Below are positions 1 through 9,188 of a stretch of DNA of 64,000 nt, in pieces. Made by a program: the position numbers and the translations under genes. The notes beneath the pieces were generated by a model, which saw nothing but the letters and a program-made list of their open reading frames with translations, made no database searches and had not been told where the DNA came from. This DNA comes from QZLE01 sp033852135 (GTDB lineage: Bacteria; Pseudomonadota; Gammaproteobacteria; QZLD01). Position 1 is the first letter of the stretch; every line of letters begins with the position of its first letter. The stretch spans positions 62,001 through 126,000 of the forward strand of contig JAWSVB010000013.1 in NCBI GenBank assembly GCA_033852135.1. The letters run 5' to 3'.

Positions 1-206
1 CGGTCAAGGATATGACAATTGGGGTAATGATGAAAGGGCTAAAAGGGTCATTGGAATATGCAGCTGATACCTTTGTAGCAGGGCGTGCCAAAGCCAGAAC
101 CAGGCGCTTCCCAATTATTGCTATAGCTGTTGATAAAGCGGGGCATCGTTCCGAACCGGTAACCTTGCTGGTTGATGTAATTCACTATTCTTCAAAGCCG
201 GAGTAA
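1..206 (+). CDS. 3' end of a protein gene, cut by the window edge
   Basis: An open frame enters from the left edge (first whole codon at 3) and stops at 206. The visible tail of about 67 residues has alternating hydrophobic strands and ends with a segment reading AVDKAGHRSEPVTLLVDV, which looks like the last strands of a bacterial Ig-like or fibronectin-like domain on a secreted or surface protein. That is inference from pattern only. The ATG at 12 is internal: the frame is open upstream and no ribosome site precedes it. The next gene starts 4 bases after the stop, so the two are probably co-transcribed. Confidence 0.5.
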   Translation, partial: VKDMTIGVMMKGLKGSLEYAADTFVAGRAKARTRRFPIIAIAVDKAGHRSEPVTLLVDVIHYSSKPE

Positions 207-209
207 GCC

Positions 210-1742
210 ATGAATATCAATAATAAATTTACTCCAAATCATAATATGAATTACAGCAAGAATTGCGGAGCAAAACGCATGCGATTATTCCAACTCATTT
301 CAACTACCGTATTCACCTTGATTTTATCTGGTACAAGCTATGCGTATCAGCTAGCTGGTGGTGATAAGCAACAGGCTGACAATGCCATTGCTGTAATAAA
401 TCAATACTACCAACAAAGTAAAGCTGAAGATTTGCGCGGATATGCTTCACTCTTTGTATTTGTTGATGAACAGCAAATGAGTGAGCGTCTTCAGCTTGCA
501 GATAGTATCTGGAAAATGTTTGATCTCACAGATTACAGCGTTGAGGTTCAAGAGGCATCGGTATCTCCTCAAGGTGATACAGCTATCATCCGTTATATAG
601 CTAAAACCACCCTCAAGAATACAAAAGGGGAGCAGAAGCAAACTGCAAATGAGATGATCTGCCTGTTATACCAAATTGAAGGCAACTGGCGCATTGCAGA
701 TGTAAACTTTGCAGATGGTTTCATGGCTGGAACAGACCGTATGTTAATTGCAGATGGACATGATACTTTCGAGCCCAAAGCTTCTGCTAAAACCCAACCT
801 GCTACCAAACCAAAAAAATCGCCTAAACCAAAGGTAGCGCCTCAACCTGAGAAAAAGCCTGCCAAAACTGATGCTAGTAACACCAAGGCTTCTAAGCCAA
901 AAGCAAAGCAGGTTAACAAACAGTCAAATGCAGAGATGTATGAAGATACCCCAAACAAAGTTAAGTTCATTCGTCCGCAAGAGATGCGAATCAAAAAAGA
1001 GGATAGTAAAACTAGATTCATAAATGCAGGTGGTAGTGCTTATATCACCTATGAACCAATGGCATATGAAAGAGATGGCGGCAACTACACCGATAGCTTA
1101 ACCATGTGTAAGTATATACTCGGACAGATGCAAGAGAACTTTCAAGCCAAAATTATAGGTAAAATTGAAAAAGTAAAAGTAGCCGGCCTTAGCGGCCACA
1201 AAGTCCATTTTACTTGGAACATGGATGGCAAACCGCTTGAGCAGATAGAACTTGCCCTAGATGGCGCTGATAAAATATTCACATTAGGGATACTAGCTAC
1301 CCCAAATATGTATAAAAAATATCTGCCGGTATTTGAATCGGCTGTTAACAGCTTCGAGTATCATGGAAAGATTCCAGCAGCAAAAGAGCAATCAGCAAAA
1401 CCAAAAACGGCTGAAAAAGAGGAGAAAGATACAACTCTAATAGCCTTTCCAGACAGAGGTTCAGTAACCGGTATTTTAGGCAAAGATCCTGTTGCAGTTG
1501 TCTTTAATACCGAGAAGACAGCAAAACATATTGTCCAATGCAATACCATGAAGCAAGCTCCAGTAATATTGGTTATGTACGACTCTAAGGGAAACAAAGT
1601 TGATACCAACTATAAAAATGAACGATTATTTAAGGGCTTTAGAGAAGACCTTAAAAAAGGGAATGGGTATTTCTTTTATGTCATTCCCTATAACGATGCA
1701 GATATAGGCAAACCATTTACAGTGCAAGTGTTAACGCAGTAA
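210..1742 (+). CDS. Secreted protein with NTF2-like N-domain and Lys/Pro-rich linker
   Basis: The first methionine (210) has a GGAG about 6 bases upstream. Met24 at 279 also has a GGAG and begins a normal signal peptide (MRLFQLISTTVFTLILSG, cleavage near SYA), so 279 may be the true start. After the signal, residues about 50-175 look like a SnoaL/NTF2-type alpha+beta domain (helical start, then strands with ADVNFADGF). Residues about 185-245 form a Lys/Ala/Pro-rich linker as seen in periplasm-spanning proteins. Residues about 260-395 form a second alpha/beta domain, reminiscent of PsbP/DcrB-like folds. A last domain of about 90 residues ends in strands. Exported envelope protein of unknown function; it follows the partial gene by 3 bases. 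Confidence 0.7.
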   Translation: MNINNKFTPNHNMNYSKNCGAKRMRLFQLISTTVFTLILSGTSYAYQLAGGDKQQADNAIAVINQYYQQSKAEDLRGYASLFVFVDEQQMSERLQLADSIWKMFDLTDYSVEVQEASVSPQGDTAIIRYIAKTTLKNTKGEQKQTANEMICLLYQIEGNWRIADVNFADGFMAGTDRMLIADGHDTFEPKASAKTQPATKPKKSPKPKVAPQPEKKPAKTDASNTKASKPKAKQVNKQSNAEMYEDTPNKVKFIRPQEMRIKKEDSKTRFINAGGSAYITYEPMAYERDGGNYTDSLTMCKYILGQMQENFQAKIIGKIEKVKVAGLSGHKVHFTWNMDGKPLEQIELALDGADKIFTLGILATPNMYKKYLPVFESAVNSFEYHGKIPAAKEQSAKPKTAEKEEKDTTLIAFPDRGSVTGILGKDPVAVVFNTEKTAKHIVQCNTMKQAPVILVMYDSKGNKVDTNYKNERLFKGFREDLKKGNGYFFYVIPYNDADIGKPFTVQVLTQ

Positions 1743-1765
1743 TTGGGGCTAAATTATGACTAATG

Positions 1766-1799
1766 AATTCAGTAGTAAAAACTTTTTTACTACTGAATT
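1766..1799. terminator. Bidirectional intrinsic terminator between convergent genes
   Basis: Inverted repeat with 16-base arms (AATTCAGTAGTAAAAA and its complement) separated by two bases, followed by ATTTT on the right and preceded by A-rich sequence on the left. It sits between the rightward gene ending at 1742 and the leftward sheath gene ending at 1803, so it can serve both. Confidence 0.75.
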
Positions 1800-1802
1800 A
1801 TT

Positions 1803-3386
1803 TTAACCAGATTTCGCCATCTCTTGCTGAAAGGTGATAATGATAAATTCTGCAGGACGTACAACTGCAACTTTAACTGTTACATTCATAAAACCATTTA
1901 AAATATCTTCTGCAGTCATTGTAGAGCCTAACCCAATATCAACCGTAAATGCATCAGCAGCTGTTGCACCTTGTAATCCACCTTGTTTCCATATATCAAT
2001 CAGAAAGCTGCTAATCATGCTTTTAACCGCGGCCCAAGTATTGGGGGTGTTTTCTGCAAAAACGTATGCTTTAGCTGCTAATTTTACCGATTGTTCTAAA
2101 AAAGTCATGGTGCGTCTAACGGAGATATAGCGCCAGTCTTCACTGTTTCCATCTAAGGTACGAGCGCCCCATACCAAGATACCCTGACCATTAAAAAACC
2201 TAATAGCATTAACCGATTTACCTGAGACAGCATCAACATTTAAGTTTTCTTGTTCAGAACTAGATAACCTTATTGGCAAGCTGTTGACGCCCACCATGCT
2301 CACGTTAGCAGGAGCATGCCACACACCTTGTTGATTATCGTTAACGGTATAAATACCTGCCATTCCTCCGCTTGGTGGAAGCATATTGGATATAGCTAAT
2401 AAATGTTTCATAATCAAAGAGTAAGTTTTACTAGCATTAAGTAATGCTGAGTTATATTGATCCGTGGATAATGGGTTTGCAGGAGGTTTTTCAATTGCAG
2501 CTATAATAGTTTCAACATCTGAGTTTGGATTTTCTGGCGGACTAAGCAGAGCTCCTAACCTTTTGATATCGCCACCAAACAAATTCTTAAAGCTGATCTC
2601 GTCGGGCTGCATAATGCTGGTGCCAACAAAAGGATAGTAGCTGGCACCATATTTCAATCCTTTTGAACCGACACCGTTTCTAAAAGTCTCAATATCGTTG
2701 GTATACATAATAGGATCAGGGTCTTGACCACCAATAATATCAAATAAGCATAGAGTGGTTTGCATTTGCTCTGCTTGTAATAGCATCTCCTGCATCAGTG
2801 TTGAATTGTCTTCAATTGATAGTAATGTTGCTTCTGGGCATATATAGATTGTTGGCTCTTCTTCATGAAGTAATAACTTAAGTCCTGCTTTTAACTCATT
2901 TAAACTTACATTAGCATTTACGACTTGTTTTGATGGGTCTTCTAAAGGTTTTCCACTAGGTGCTCCATAGGTTCCAACTGCAATTATGTACGCATCCCCA
3001 CCACCATTTTGATAAAAAAGACGTACGCTGTTATACAAATGATAGATGGTATTTGGATCAGGCAATATTGAATAATATTCGTTATTAATCATCATATAGG
3101 CGCCAGAGGTTGGTTGCTCTTTTTGAACCTGCAAATAATACTCTGGTTTATATTGAACGCTTGGCTCAGCAGGTGGTGCAGGATTGGCGATCATGAAAAA
3201 TGCTTGAAACTCAGCAAAAGAGGTGATTTTTTGCGGCTTATTATATAAAGATTTTCCTTGATACTCAGCGGCTGGAGTATAGCCTATGAAAGCAGGCATA
3301 GCAGTTGCGACAGGAACAACTGAGTTTGAAAAAGCATCTGTTTCATTGATATAAACGCCAGGAGTTCTAGGTTTTGAACTTTCCAT
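1803..3386 (-). CDS. Contractile tail sheath protein (phage / eCIS type), isolated
   Basis: The 527-residue product has tail-sheath family hallmarks: an N-terminal PGVYINE segment followed by a self-assembly strand ending in AFIGYT, a central GGGDAYIIAVG, a stretch QGILVWGARTL, and a C-terminus with RRTMTFLEQS and RPAEFIIITFQQEM. The last element is typical of sheaths from extracellular contractile injection systems (Afp/PVC-like). Sheath subunits stack around the tube and contract to drive it into a target. I place the start at 3386, where AAGGTG lies about 9 bases upstream; a frame extension to 3437 lacks family similarity. No tube, baseplate, spike or AAA+ ATPase gene is adjacent, and both neighbours face other ways, so this is an orphan copy. 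The family call is firm; its role here is unknown. Confidence 0.88.
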   Translation of the reverse strand: MESSKPRTPGVYINETDAFSNSVVPVATAMPAFIGYTPAAEYQGKSLYNKPQKITSFAEFQAFFMIANPAPPAEPSVQYKPEYYLQVQKEQPTSGAYMMINNEYYSILPDPNTIYHLYNSVRLFYQNGGGDAYIIAVGTYGAPSGKPLEDPSKQVVNANVSLNELKAGLKLLLHEEEPTIYICPEATLLSIEDNSTLMQEMLLQAEQMQTTLCLFDIIGGQDPDPIMYTNDIETFRNGVGSKGLKYGASYYPFVGTSIMQPDEISFKNLFGGDIKRLGALLSPPENPNSDVETIIAAIEKPPANPLSTDQYNSALLNASKTYSLIMKHLLAISNMLPPSGGMAGIYTVNDNQQGVWHAPANVSMVGVNSLPIRLSSSEQENLNVDAVSGKSVNAIRFFNGQGILVWGARTLDGNSEDWRYISVRRTMTFLEQSVKLAAKAYVFAENTPNTWAAVKSMISSFLIDIWKQGGLQGATAADAFTVDIGLGSTMTAEDILNGFMNVTVKVAVVRPAEFIIITFQQEMAKSG

Positions 3387-3807
3387 ATTATAAATACACC
3401 TTAAATTATTAGAATTAACATCGGTTTCAATCCGCAAGCTAGATAGATTTAACCATTTGTTGCTTTAAAAGGTCAACGACTTGATCGCAGTACCAACATT
3501 TAGATAGATCTGCAGTTGCAACTCAATACAACGAACTTGATCGTACTGACCTTAGGTCAATAGCTATAGAATAATATTCTCATCTATTGTATTGATCATT
3601 TGCAAAGTTAGGTGTAGTCTTTTATTTCTTAAATGGATAAAAATACCAAATTAATTATATAGTTATGAGGTGTATTATTTATACTTTGTGACAAGTCGCT
3701 GCTGGTCATGGCGTTGGAAAAGTTTACAAAGTTATAGTTTTATATGGTGTTTTTCTAGATGGTATAAATATGGCTTATGTGTGACAACATAAAAAATGGA
3801 GAATAAT
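3387..3807. other. Divergent intergenic region, 421 bases, no gene seen
   Basis: This AT-rich stretch separates the leftward sheath gene from a rightward lipoprotein gene, so it must hold promoters for both. I see no convincing open frame or RNA. Its one clear feature is the 13-base palindrome at 3547-3559. Confidence 0.5.
3547..3559. promoter_or_regulatory. Candidate operator palindrome upstream of the sheath gene
   Basis: TGACCTTAGGTCA is a perfect palindrome with a single central base, about 160 bases upstream of the sheath start codon. Dyads of this size are typical regulator binding sites. On the leftward strand its left part contains TTGACC, a fair -35 box, so a bound protein could cover a promoter. 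No regulator gene is adjacent; assignment is inference. Confidence 0.35.
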
Positions 3808-4263
3808 ATGAGGGTTTTATTTGGGGCATTATTTCTAGTTGCTATTATCTCTGGTTGCGCAATTACTAATAACAAAAATAATAAAGCAGATGTAGTCAAA
3901 AATGAGGCGTTAACTGCAAGTAGAAATATTAGTCATGAACTACATCAAATACTAGACGGCGTAGTTTTTGAAGGTAACGGAGTATTTAAATACAACAACA
4001 AAGTAATTGCCAAAAATGGAGCTTTAATAATCGCAACCAATGATATAGCAGATCAAGTTGGCAAATTATTGGTTGAAAAAGGTACAACGCTTACTGAAAA
4101 AGAAATCAAATCAGTAGTTAATAACAACAAAATTAATTTGATATATGGGTATAGCACTATTGTTGATGCTTATGATAAAACAAATAGAATAGCAGAGATA
4201 ATTATCCGCCAAGATGGCAAGCGTATAGCAACTCAGATTGCAAAAATAACAATAAAAAAATAA
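3808..4263 (+). CDS. Small predicted lipoprotein, function unknown
   Basis: The 151-residue product opens with a lipoprotein signal (MRVLFGALFLVAIISGC, lipobox ISGC). I start it at 3808 because GGAG lies 7 bases upstream; the ATG at 3796 would place that site inside the gene. The mature part is hydrophilic, with a helical segment (residues about 30-50) then short strands around VFEGNGVFKYNNKVI and a basic C-terminus. I recognise no family. It stands alone between the sheath gene (divergent) and a sensor kinase (same strand, 222 bases away). The gap 4264-4485 shows only a poor 73-codon frame without a ribosome site. Confidence 0.65.
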   Translation: MRVLFGALFLVAIISGCAITNNKNNKADVVKNEALTASRNISHELHQILDGVVFEGNGVFKYNNKVIAKNGALIIATNDIADQVGKLLVEKGTTLTEKEIKSVVNNNKINLIYGYSTIVDAYDKTNRIAEIIIRQDGKRIATQIAKITIKK

Positions 4264-4485
4264 CTCTATTGCCGTTCGCATTAATCTAAGTGGGGGAGAA
4301 TTTCGCCCTCACGCTATTAGTGCCAAAACAATCTAAAGATCTCGTCCATTCAACGTCACCTTTGATTACTCGAATAAAAAATAAATTAAACTATACTTGC
4401 TTATATATCATGCAATTAAGGTTAGTAGATTGGACTATCTATTTTTGGTATTTGCAAAAAGCACATTATGCTACGGGGATAAGCA

Positions 4486-6795
4486 ATGGGTATAAATACT
4501 ACTCCATATAATAGAGGTGGAATGGGCTTTCTTTTAGTGTTGCTGCTCATATTTGCTTTTATTAATCCCACATTAGCTATAGAGAGAAAAAAGAATATTC
4601 TCGTTTTACATTCATACCATCAAGGTTTGGAGTGGACTGATAATATTACCGATAGTATAGAGTCAACTTTTTTCCCTCAGCGTGATAAATATGAGATCCA
4701 TTATGAATATCTAGATACAAAAAGAAATGTTGGTGATAACTATACAAAAAGCACAATTAATCATTTGTTATCTAAAAGCAAAAACTATAAATATGAAGCC
4801 GTTATTGTTTCTGATAATAATGGACTTGAGTTTGTTAATAAAAACTACGAAAAACTGTTCCTAAAATCACCCCCAATAATTTTTTGCGGCATTAATAATT
4901 TCCAACCAGAGCTAATTAACGGGTTAAAAGATGTAACTGGTGTTGTTGAATCGTTAAATTTCAAATCAACGCTAGATCTAATGCAAAAATTCCATCCGCA
5001 AAGAAACAGGGTTTTAGTAATACTAGAAAGGTCAAATTCAGGCGATAAGATTTTTGAAGAGCTAAGCCAAATCATACCGCACTATAAAGATAAGTTGGAA
5101 TTTCGTTTTAAAAGGGATTTTTTACTTGATGAAATTGGCTCTGAAGTGTCACAGCTCGGAGCAAAAGATATAATCTTATCCCTAACTATTGGTCTTGAAA
5201 AAGATGGTAATTTTACTTCGTATACACAAGCCATAAAATTTATAACAGAAAAAGCAAATGTTCCAGTATACAGTGCATGGGACTTTTATTTAGGTAAGGG
5301 GATTGTCGGTGGAGATATGGCGTCCGGTAAGATGCAAGGTCAGCTTGCTGCTGAATACACCCTAAAAATTCTAGCTGGAGAAAGTGCCAGTGATTTACCC
5401 ATAATCAAAGATAATACTACTCAGCTTATGTTCGATTATAAAGCGATGAAAAAATATGGAATCAAACACTCTCAACTACCTGCAGATAGCGTTGTAATAA
5501 ATATGCCGCCAGGGTTGTATGAAAAATATAAAACCCAAATCCTTATCACTGCAGTAGTAGCACTACTATCAACCATCATTCTTCTATTAAAATATATTAG
5601 GCAAAAAAATGCACTTAAAGCTCAACATGCTTTAAATTTGCAACTTGATTCTCTTGTTCGAAAAAGAACAGAAAAACTAAAATTGGCTAATGTGAAATTA
5701 AAAGGCAAAATTTCCCAGTTAATAAAAGCCCAGAAAAAAATAAGACTACAAAGAAAACGCTATCACTCCTTAGTTTCAAACATCCCAGGGGCAGTATATA
5801 GATGTTATAAAAAAGAAAATTGGGAGTTGCTATATGTAAGCGATTCAATAGAAAAGATTTCAAAATACCCCACATCCGATTTTATCAATAATAAAGTGCG
5901 TACATTCTCTTCAATTATTCATCCTGAAGATAAGCTAAAGGCCAAAAAAATTATTCTTGATTCACTAGAACAAAAAAAGCCCTACGTTCTTGAATATAGA
6001 ATAATTGATTCAACCGGAAATATTCGCTGGATCTATGAAAACGGTCAGGGGATATTTAGAGATAATGGCCAAGCCGAATGGATAGATGGGGTAATATTTG
6101 ATGTTACAGAGAACAAACAGCTTGAACAGCTTAAAAATGATGTAGAGATGATGATGCGTCATGATCTGAAAAATCCATTAGGTAATATAATGATTTTTCA
6201 AAATCTGCTAGAAAAATTACCACAACTTAATGAAGATGAGAAAAAGTGGGTTGAGTGTATAGGTAAAGCCGGAAATCAAATAAAGAAGCTAATCGAGATG
6301 CCGCTTGATCTATTTAAAATGGAAACCGGGAGATATGAGTTTTACCCAGAAAATATCGATATCTTAAAAATCTTAAAAGATACCTCAATACAGGTGCTAT
6401 CAACTTCAAATAAAAATATCAGCACACAGATTTATATTGATGGAGAACAGGTACAGGAAAGTGACACTGTATTTATAAATGGCGAAGAACATCTTTGTTA
6501 TGAAATGTTCTGCAATCTGATATTAAACGCCAAAGAAGCATCCAAAGAAGGGGATGAAATTTCAATCCACATCAGCAACAACAATGCTATTGAAATAACT
6601 ATCCAAAACCCAGCAGCAGTACCAGAAAAAATCCGTCATGATTTTTTTGGAAAATATATTACAGAGGGCAAAACCAAAGGAACAGGCCTTGGTACATACA
6701 GCGCAAAGCTAATTGCAGAAACCCAAGGTGCTACCATCTCAATGCAAACATCAGAAGAAGATGGTACTAGTGTCACAGTGTCTTTCCCTAAATAG
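4486..6795 (+). CDS. Membrane sensor histidine kinase with ABC-substrate-binding-like sensor and PAS domain
   Basis: Domain order in the 769-residue product: signal anchor (residues 13-31); a periplasmic domain (about 35-340) starting NILVLHSYHQGLEWT, typical of the ABC_sub_bind family of kinase sensors; a membrane helix (about 346-364); a basic coiled coil; a PAS domain (about 420-540); a HisKA dimerisation helix with phospho-acceptor His559 in RHDLKNP; and an HATPase domain with N-box NLILNAKEAS and GTGLGTYSAKLIAETQG. The usual DxGxG box is replaced by QNPAAVPEKI, as in a known subgroup of kinases with that exact layout. There is no receiver domain and no adjacent regulator, so its partner lies elsewhere. 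Start chosen at 4486 with GGGGAT upstream; 4522 is possible. Confidence 0.85.
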   Translation: MGINTTPYNRGGMGFLLVLLLIFAFINPTLAIERKKNILVLHSYHQGLEWTDNITDSIESTFFPQRDKYEIHYEYLDTKRNVGDNYTKSTINHLLSKSKNYKYEAVIVSDNNGLEFVNKNYEKLFLKSPPIIFCGINNFQPELINGLKDVTGVVESLNFKSTLDLMQKFHPQRNRVLVILERSNSGDKIFEELSQIIPHYKDKLEFRFKRDFLLDEIGSEVSQLGAKDIILSLTIGLEKDGNFTSYTQAIKFITEKANVPVYSAWDFYLGKGIVGGDMASGKMQGQLAAEYTLKILAGESASDLPIIKDNTTQLMFDYKAMKKYGIKHSQLPADSVVINMPPGLYEKYKTQILITAVVALLSTIILLLKYIRQKNALKAQHALNLQLDSLVRKRTEKLKLANVKLKGKISQLIKAQKKIRLQRKRYHSLVSNIPGAVYRCYKKENWELLYVSDSIEKISKYPTSDFINNKVRTFSSIIHPEDKLKAKKIILDSLEQKKPYVLEYRIIDSTGNIRWIYENGQGIFRDNGQAEWIDGVIFDVTENKQLEQLKNDVEMMMRHDLKNPLGNIMIFQNLLEKLPQLNEDEKKWVECIGKAGNQIKKLIEMPLDLFKMETGRYEFYPENIDILKILKDTSIQVLSTSNKNISTQIYIDGEQVQESDTVFINGEEHLCYEMFCNLILNAKEASKEGDEISIHISNNNAIEITIQNPAAVPEKIRHDFFGKYITEGKTKGTGLGTYSAKLIAETQGATISMQTSEEDGTSVTVSFPK

Positions 6796-6885
6796 TAGGA
6801 CTACCCTTAAATATTCAGATCAGCTACTATGCAGCTATCAATATTAATAGTATTGCTAAAAAGTAATTAATTAATGGGGAAAATT

Positions 6886-8049
6886 ATGCGCGGTTTAACT
6901 AAGGCCAATTTGATTCAGATAGCACTTAATTCAAAACTACAAAATTTTAAGAAGATATCAATACAAGCTATTGTGTTGTGTGCTTTGTGCATTACAGCCC
7001 TACAAACACATGCTGAAGTATATAAATGGAAAGATGAAAACGGGCGCTGGGTTTTTGGTGACCGTCCCCCTGTTCACCTTAAATTAAAAACTTATGGTAA
7101 TACCGAAAAAACTTCTAAAAGCGCTAAGTCATCCAAAGCACAAAAAGACTTGGAAAAACAACTACAGGATAAATACCCAGATACATCACTAATTACCCAA
7201 GTAACAATGGCTGTAGTAGCGATAGAAACCCATGCAGGAAGCGGGTCTGGTTTTTTTATTAGCAACGATGGGTATATTGTCACCAACCGTCATGTCATTC
7301 GCCCAACATCCACCAACAAGTGGAAAGAACAGCAGCAAAAGCTTGAACAAGCGAAAGATAAACTAGATGGGGTCAAATTAAAAATCAGAAAAGAAAAACG
7401 CAGACTTGATGAATACCTAAAAGACCTAAAAGATTATCGAAAACAGGTTGCTAAAAAATCAGATGATAGTTCAGAAAAAGGTATTGCCACTAGGGACCTA
7501 GATGGCTACGAAAAAAGTTATAAACGCCAGCTAAAAAACTATAAAAAGATGCTGAGTAATTACAATTCAAATAAACAGATGCTAGATAAGCAAATATCAG
7601 AGAGAAACTGGGCATCAAGTTTAACTGAAGCAAGTAGAAACTTTAAAGTGTTCCTCAAAGACAATACCCAGTTACAGGCTCAGTTAGTACATATAAGCAA
7701 AAAGTATGATTTAGCTCTGCTACAAATTAAAGATAAAAACACCCCAGTACTACTTTTGGGTAATGAGAAGGTGCAACAACAAGGGGATAAAGTTTATGCA
7801 ATGGGTAGCCCGCTAGGGATGAGAGATTCAGTTACCTCAGGAATCATTACCAGAATAGATAGCGACTTCCTCCTTACCGACACCCAGATACTTCCTGGTA
7901 ATAGCGGTGGACCACTGGTAAATGAGGCTGGTGAAGTCATTGGTGTTAACACACTAAAATTATCCAGAAGATCATCAATGCAGCAAGGGTTTGGGGCCGC
8001 TATTCCTGCATCGATAATTAAAAGCGAATTTGGTAGTTATTTTCAGTAG
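6886..8049 (+). CDS. Trypsin-like (HtrA-type) periplasmic serine protease with DUF4124 head, no PDZ
   Basis: After an N-terminal signal sequence comes a short DUF4124-type module (VYKWKDENGRWVFGDRPP), then an S1C/HtrA-like protease. The triad is visible: His136 in VTNRHVI, Asp275 in YDLALLQIKD and Ser340 in LPGNSGGPLV. Between the His strand and the Asp strand lies a ~100-residue Lys/Glu-rich coiled coil (residues about 143-232). The chain ends just after the protease domain, so there is no PDZ domain, unlike DegP/DegS. The start at 6886 has GGGG 6 bases upstream; an ATG at 6874 is in frame but lacks a site. It follows the kinase gene by 90 bases and could share its transcript. Confidence 0.85.
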   Translation: MRGLTKANLIQIALNSKLQNFKKISIQAIVLCALCITALQTHAEVYKWKDENGRWVFGDRPPVHLKLKTYGNTEKTSKSAKSSKAQKDLEKQLQDKYPDTSLITQVTMAVVAIETHAGSGSGFFISNDGYIVTNRHVIRPTSTNKWKEQQQKLEQAKDKLDGVKLKIRKEKRRLDEYLKDLKDYRKQVAKKSDDSSEKGIATRDLDGYEKSYKRQLKNYKKMLSNYNSNKQMLDKQISERNWASSLTEASRNFKVFLKDNTQLQAQLVHISKKYDLALLQIKDKNTPVLLLGNEKVQQQGDKVYAMGSPLGMRDSVTSGIITRIDSDFLLTDTQILPGNSGGPLVNEAGEVIGVNTLKLSRRSSMQQGFGAAIPASIIKSEFGSYFQ

Positions 8050-8206
8050 ATCAAAATAATAACAATTCTTAAGATGTCGCAACTAATATTGAAATATGAT
8101 ACTGTCACGCGTGATGGAAAGCGATAGATGTTAGCCTGTTATTTTGAAGATAACTGTCCTACTTCTGTGAATCGCTAATTTTAACTAAAAGTAAGATGGG
8201 GTTTTT

Positions 8207-8995
8207 ATGTATAGAAAGTTTTTTACAGCCATAATAATGGCTTCTTTATTTATTACTGGGTGTTCAAAAAAGGATCTTGAGTATTATCAAAGCAATATTG
8301 AAGATGCAGAGTCAAAAGTAAATGAGTGTGCAGCAGATATGAAAGAGGCTTTTGCCTCTCAAAATGAAGAAGATCTTAAAAGTGTAATGGAAGATCCTGA
8401 ATGCAAAAATGCTGAAATAGCATTCAGAAAATATAAAAGCAAACGAGCAAAACTTGCAAGAGAAGAGAAAAGAAAAGAGGAAGAACGTAAAAAAGCTGAA
8501 GAAGAAAAAATATTTAAAAAAGAATATGGTGAACAGGTAGTAGCATTAAAAGCTATGGATTTTTTAACGTTTTCTAGCTTGAATAAAGAGTGCTTAGGAC
8601 AATTATTTAAAACGCCAACTGCAAAATGTCAGGCATATAAAGACCTAAATGAAGATCGAAAAGCCAATGAGATCAAAGTTCTTATGGGGCAATATAAGGA
8701 TGGCGAGTTAGAAAATTTTAAGGCTAAGAAATGTAGTGGTCTTGAGTTTGATGCTCTATATTGTGAATTATCAAGAGTAGCTGTATCTCAGCAACAGACA
8801 GATATAGTTAACAACTACTTAGAAAAAAGAGATGTTCTAAAAGAAGATTTTAATGCTTGCTATCGTGAGTACCAAAGGCTAAAGAAAGCCAATAAGTATA
8901 ACGAGATGTATGCTGTTAATAGAACTTACAAATGCAGTCTTGTCATTAAAGCTTCACAGAGGCTAAAGATATATAATTTTAATCAGCCTATGTAA
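8207..8995 (+). CDS. Charged coiled-coil lipoprotein, function unknown
   Basis: Signal with lipobox ITGC (MYRKFFTAIIMASLFITGC) and GATGGGG upstream of the start. The mature protein is rich in Lys and Glu, with a long uninterrupted helix around residues 80-110 (REEKRKEEERKKAEEEK) and several scattered cysteines (CAADMKEA, CLGQLF, CQAY, CSGLEF, CELS, CYREY, CSLVI) that could form disulfides in the periplasm. I recognise no family. It is the last gene before a repeat-rich, rearranged region. Confidence 0.7.
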   Translation: MYRKFFTAIIMASLFITGCSKKDLEYYQSNIEDAESKVNECAADMKEAFASQNEEDLKSVMEDPECKNAEIAFRKYKSKRAKLAREEKRKEEERKKAEEEKIFKKEYGEQVVALKAMDFLTFSSLNKECLGQLFKTPTAKCQAYKDLNEDRKANEIKVLMGQYKDGELENFKAKKCSGLEFDALYCELSRVAVSQQQTDIVNNYLEKRDVLKEDFNACYREYQRLKKANKYNEMYAVNRTYKCSLVIKASQRLKIYNFNQPM

Positions 8996-9011
8996 GGCTT
9001 TTAACAGTAGT

Positions 9012-9104
9012 TAGTGGTGGGCATTGCCCATCATTAACTACAAACATACAACTACTCCAAATCCTTCAAATATCTATCCACAATAGCATGATGTACATCA
9101 TACG
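9012..9104 (-). pseudogene. Remnant: 3' end of the small gene intact at 14692-14952
   Basis: About 93 bases match 14650-14742 closely, including the short palindrome GGTGGGCATTGCCCA and the last 16 codons of the intact gene. The leftward reading gives DVHHAIVDRYLKDLE then a stop, against DVHDAIVDRYLKDSK in the intact copy. Nothing of the gene upstream of this is left. It is therefore a decayed or partial duplicate. Confidence 0.7.
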
Positions 9105-9117
9105 ATAGCAAATATGT

Positions 9118-9158
9118 CGTCATACCGGCGAAGGCCGGTATCCAGAAAAATTATGGGG
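9118..9158. repeat. Dispersed REP-like palindrome, copy 1
   Basis: Core ATACCGGCGAAGGCCGGTAT is a near-perfect hairpin with a short loop. The same core plus flanking CGTCAT and TCCAG recurs at 49183-49222 (with the same following AAAAATTATGGG) and at 62334-62361. All copies lie between genes. Such elements are usually mobilised by RAYT-type transposases; none is encoded here. Confidence 0.75.
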
Positions 9159-9188
9159 ATAGTAAATTGATAATTCCTACGTATATAT

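Noticed and set aside
1803..3386. Complete prophage or T6SS locus around the sheath gene
   Set aside because: No tail tube, baseplate, capsid, terminase, VgrG, Hcp or ClpV gene lies in the window.
4290..4511. 73-codon rightward frame before the sensor kinase
   Set aside because: No ribosome site, runs into the kinase start, and the reading is not protein-like.
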